DNA of 8,482 nucleotides, from NCBI GenBank assembly GCA_934553185.1, contig CAKTFF010000075.1, forward strand, positions 1 through 8,482, given 5' to 3'. The stretch comes from an uncultured Devosia sp. Its GTDB lineage: Bacteria; Pseudomonadota; Alphaproteobacteria; Rhizobiales; Devosiaceae. Each line of letters begins with the position of its first letter. Position 1 is the first letter of the stretch. Below, piece by piece: positions 6,636 through 8,482 of the stretch. The notes under the pieces are model-generated. The model was not told the DNA's origin, searched no databases, and was given only the letters and a program-made list of their open reading frames with translations. The translations under genes were made by a program, and so were the position numbers.

Positions 6636-8237
6636 CTAAACGAACCTGGCCTTGTTGAAGCGCCAAACGGGCAGGCCCCCGGTGACTTCAAAGCCCAGGT
6701 CGAGCCGCGGATTGCGGGCACCGACATAGGACAGGGTGATGATGCCCAGATTGGGCAGATCGGTGAGAACCTGGCGCTCCATTTCATTGACCAAAGCAGC
6801 GCGAGCCTCGAAATCGGGTTCGGCCATGGCGGCGGCCAGCTTGTCGTCGATGCCGGGAATGGTCACGCCGTAGTGGCTGAGGTTCTGGCCGCCCGAGCCA
6901 TCGCTCTTGACCTCGGCCGAAGACTGCATCTGGTCGACAAAGGGCTGGGTCGGTACGGGCGGGTAGCTGATCGAGTTGAGATACATCGTGTTGAGATCCT
7001 TGCGGCTCTCGGTGTGGTAGGCGTTGTGATCCACAATGCGCATGTTGAGCGTGATGCCTACGGCGCGGAGCTGTTCCTGGATCATCAGCATGATGGAGGA
7101 ATAATCCTCGCGCTGGCTCATGAACACGTCGAGGGTGAAGCCATTGGGATGGCCTGCCTCAGCCAGCAGCTGCCTGGCTTTTTCCGGATCGGGTACGTAT
7201 TGGAGGTCTTCGGGCAGGTCTGCCCTGTTGGCCGCACCGGCAACGCCGTCCGCCAGGAGGCCCGTCATGGGTTCGGCCAGGCCGCCAAACGTAGCAGCCA
7301 GTTGCTCATTGTTGATGGCGTAGCGAATGGCCTGGCGCACCTGGAGGTTATCAAGTGGCGCGACATTGAGGTTGAGCTGAAGATAGTTGTGGCTGCCAGG
7401 CTTGGTGGCATCGAAGATGGTGTCCGGCGCACGGCCGCGGATCTGGTCGACCCAGCCGGGCGAACGGACGCCTTCGATGAAATCGACCTGGCCCGAGGCA
7501 AAGGCCAGGGTACGCGCCGTCGTGTCGGCGATATAGCCCACTTCGATATTGGGGATGGTCGGGGCGCCGTCGAAATAGTCCGGGAAGGCTTCGAGCATGA
7601 TGCTCGATTCCGGTGAACCGGAAGCAAACTGGTAGGGGCCAGTCCCGATCGGATCGAATTCAAAGCCTTCTTCGCCCTTTTCCTCGAAAGCGGCCTTGCT
7701 GAAGATCAGCCCGCCGACCCCGGACACGACGCTGCCGAACAGCGGGTCGGGCTGCTTGAGGGTAAACACAACAGTCAGCGGATCGGCTGCCTCGACCGAA
7801 GCCATGTTGGCAAAGGTGGACTTGCCCAGCGTCAGGACTGCGGGGTCTATGTGGCGGCCATAAACAAAAGCGACGTCATCGGCGGTGAGTTCGCCATAAC
7901 CTTTGTGGAACTGCACGCCCGAGCGCAGCTTGAAGGTCCAGGTCTTGGCATCCTCGCTGGCTTCCCAGCTTTCGGCCAGCATGGGCTGGAAGTCTTCCGG
8001 ACGGGTGGCAAAGGTGCCGTCGGGTGATTTCACCAGCGTGTCATAGATCTGGTACATGGGCCAGCTCGATGCGCCCGTGGTCTTGGTCGAGGCAGGAAGC
8101 AGCGACGAGGTACCGCGGGCAGCGAAAGCCACCCGGATCGTCTCGCCCTGCGCAAAGGCTGGACGCGCCAAAGATGCTGAAAGCATCGTTGCAGCTCCCA
8201 AGGCAGCTGTTCTGGTCAGAAAGTCACGACGATCCAT
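6636..8237 (-). CDS. ABC transporter substrate-binding protein, family 5 (peptide/nickel/opine class), Tat-exported
   Basis: A 533-residue periplasmic binding protein of the SBP_bac_5 (DppA/OppA-like) family, which hands peptides, opines, nickel, glutathione or sugars to an inner-membrane ABC permease. It begins with a twin-arginine signal, DRRDFLT (2-8), then a hydrophobic stretch and an AFA-QG cleavage site near residue 29. The family signature is clear: LAESWEASEDAKTWTFKLRSGVQFHKG (87-113) followed by LTADDVAF (117-124), then IGTGPYQF (197-204), VRQAIRYAIN (300-309) and an ARQLLAEAG-type block (354-362). The ATG at 8237 follows GGGAGGAG with 6 bases between. No permease or ATPase gene is present on its downstream side, so partners must lie beyond the right edge or elsewhere. 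Its upstream region shares a 13-base palindromic element with glcB, suggesting co-regulation and a substrate that yields glyoxylate. The ligand cannot be read from the sequence. Confidence 0.93.
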   Translation of the reverse strand: MDRRDFLTRTAALGAATMLSASLARPAFAQGETIRVAFAARGTSSLLPASTKTTGASSWPMYQIYDTLVKSPDGTFATRPEDFQPMLAESWEASEDAKTWTFKLRSGVQFHKGYGELTADDVAFVYGRHIDPAVLTLGKSTFANMASVEAADPLTVVFTLKQPDPLFGSVVSGVGGLIFSKAAFEEKGEEGFEFDPIGTGPYQFASGSPESSIMLEAFPDYFDGAPTIPNIEVGYIADTTARTLAFASGQVDFIEGVRSPGWVDQIRGRAPDTIFDATKPGSHNYLQLNLNVAPLDNLQVRQAIRYAINNEQLAATFGGLAEPMTGLLADGVAGAANRADLPEDLQYVPDPEKARQLLAEAGHPNGFTLDVFMSQREDYSSIMLMIQEQLRAVGITLNMRIVDHNAYHTESRKDLNTMYLNSISYPPVPTQPFVDQMQSSAEVKSDGSGGQNLSHYGVTIPGIDDKLAAAMAEPDFEARAALVNEMERQVLTDLPNLGIITLSYVGARNPRLDLGFEVTGGLPVWRFNKARFV

Positions 8238-8256
8238 CTGGGTCTCCTCCCTTGAA

Positions 8257-8272
8257 CCTGCCGCGTGGCAGG
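8257..8272 (-). other. Leader hairpin next to the ribosome binding site
   Basis: On the minus strand CCTGCC, loop ACGC, GGCAGG form a perfect 6-bp stem five bases upstream of GGGAGGAG. It leaves the ribosome binding site free. It may stabilise the 5' end of the message; it has no T-tract and is not a terminator. Confidence 0.4.
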
Positions 8273-8280
8273 TGATGGTT

Positions 8281-8290
8281 TATCCGGTAG
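8281..8290. promoter_or_regulatory. Possible degenerate second copy of the operator
   Basis: TATCCGGTAG differs by one base from TATCCGATAG, which is the minus-strand reading of the operator just beside it. It lies in the leader of the substrate-binding protein gene, two base pairs short of two helical turns from the main site (centres about 15 bp apart). It may be an auxiliary half-site or chance. Confidence 0.25.
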
Positions 8291-8293
8291 ACG

Positions 8294-8306
8294 ATCCTAT
8301 CGGATA
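8294..8306. promoter_or_regulatory. Putative IclR-type operator upstream of the substrate-binding protein gene
   Basis: ATCCTATCGGATA is identical over 13 bases to 2024-2036 upstream of glcB. In the direction of each gene the two sites read TATATCC-TATC-GGATACG and TATATCC-GATA-GGATCG, so the flanking TATA is also shared. The site begins two bases after a possible minus-strand -10 box, TAGAAT (8308-8313), and would cover the transcription start. That position fits repression. Confidence 0.6.
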
Positions 8307-8307
8307 T

Positions 8308-8313
8308 ATTCTA
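8308..8313 (-). promoter_or_regulatory. Candidate -10 box of the substrate-binding protein gene
   Basis: The minus strand reads TAGAAT, five of six matches to TATAAT, with transcription expected to start near 8301 inside the operator. No good -35 box is found 16-18 bases upstream, so the promoter may need an activator or may be misplaced. Confidence 0.3.
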
Positions 8314-8365
8314 GTTGAGGACATAACTCTGTTTTGTTCTTGGTTTATGTCATCTCGATGCAATA

Positions 8366-8482
8366 TCAGGCGGCGACTGCGCTCCTTGCGCCAGCATGAA
8401 GGGCAAGTTTGGCGTAAAAATCTTCCATGGCGAAGCGCGTGTCAAACCTTTGGTAGACGCGTACCTCCCCGCCACTACCCGG
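8366..8482 (-). CDS. 3' end of an unidentified minus-strand gene (cut by the window edge)
   Basis: One minus-strand frame runs open from the right edge to a TGA at 8366-8368, giving 38 residues that include RVYQRFDTRFAMEDFYAKL and end in RSAVAA. The mixed aromatic, charged and hydrophobic composition looks like real protein, but I recognise no family. If real, it ends 128 bp before the substrate-binding protein gene, which has its own operator and probably its own promoter. A competing plus-strand frame from an ATG at 8396 is also open to the edge but has no ribosome binding site. Confidence that the region is coding is moderate; the product is unknown. Confidence 0.4.
   Translation of the reverse strand, partial: PGSGGEVRVYQRFDTRFAMEDFYAKLALHAGARSAVAA

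Noticed and set aside
6528..7616. A 362-codon plus-strand frame opposite the substrate-binding protein gene
   Set aside because: It begins inside the terminator region, has no ribosome binding site, and mirrors a well-supported family 5 binding protein; it is a shadow frame.

Overview
The window is GC-rich, densely coded, and reads as chromosome of an alphaproteobacterium. A Hyphomicrobiales member (Devosia/Rhizobium-like) is my best guess, from the style of the malate synthase G, the MaeB-type malic enzyme and the Tat-exported family 5 solute-binding protein. That placement is inference; no rRNA or other marker gene is present. I see no mobile element, tRNA, rRNA or CRISPR array.

Left part (1-1087): a MarR-family regulator gene (134-586, minus) is divergent from a small VOC/glyoxalase-fold protein gene (641-1009, plus). 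The 54 bases between them hold two similar inverted repeats whose centres are exactly 20 bp apart, and these overlap the likely promoter elements of both genes. This looks like a self-contained detoxification or resistance pair. Bases 1-133 hold nothing I can assign. A 7-bp hairpin lies between the convergent ends of the VOC gene and the next regulator.

Central part (1088-6570): an IclR-family regulator (1088-1888, minus) is divergent from a two-gene operon of malate synthase G (glcB, 2055-4226) and an NADP-malic enzyme with a C-terminal phosphotransacetylase-like domain (maeB-type, 4243-6510). The two enzyme genes are 16 bp apart and are followed by a 12-bp perfect hairpin terminator. Together they turn glyoxylate plus acetyl-CoA into malate and then pyruvate, CO2 and NADPH. 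With pyruvate dehydrogenase regenerating acetyl-CoA, this is the classical dicarboxylic acid cycle for oxidising glyoxylate.

Right part (6571-8482): a Tat-signal-bearing family 5 ABC transporter substrate-binding protein (6636-8237, minus) converges on the malic enzyme. Its upstream region carries a 13-base sequence, ATCCTATCGGATA, that also lies just upstream of glcB. The simplest reading is that one regulator, most likely the IclR protein, controls both the glyoxylate-to-pyruvate operon and a periplasmic binding protein that may bring in a glyoxylate-yielding compound. This shared operator is the most interesting signal in the window. The last 117 bases are probably the 3' end of another minus-strand gene that I do not recognise.
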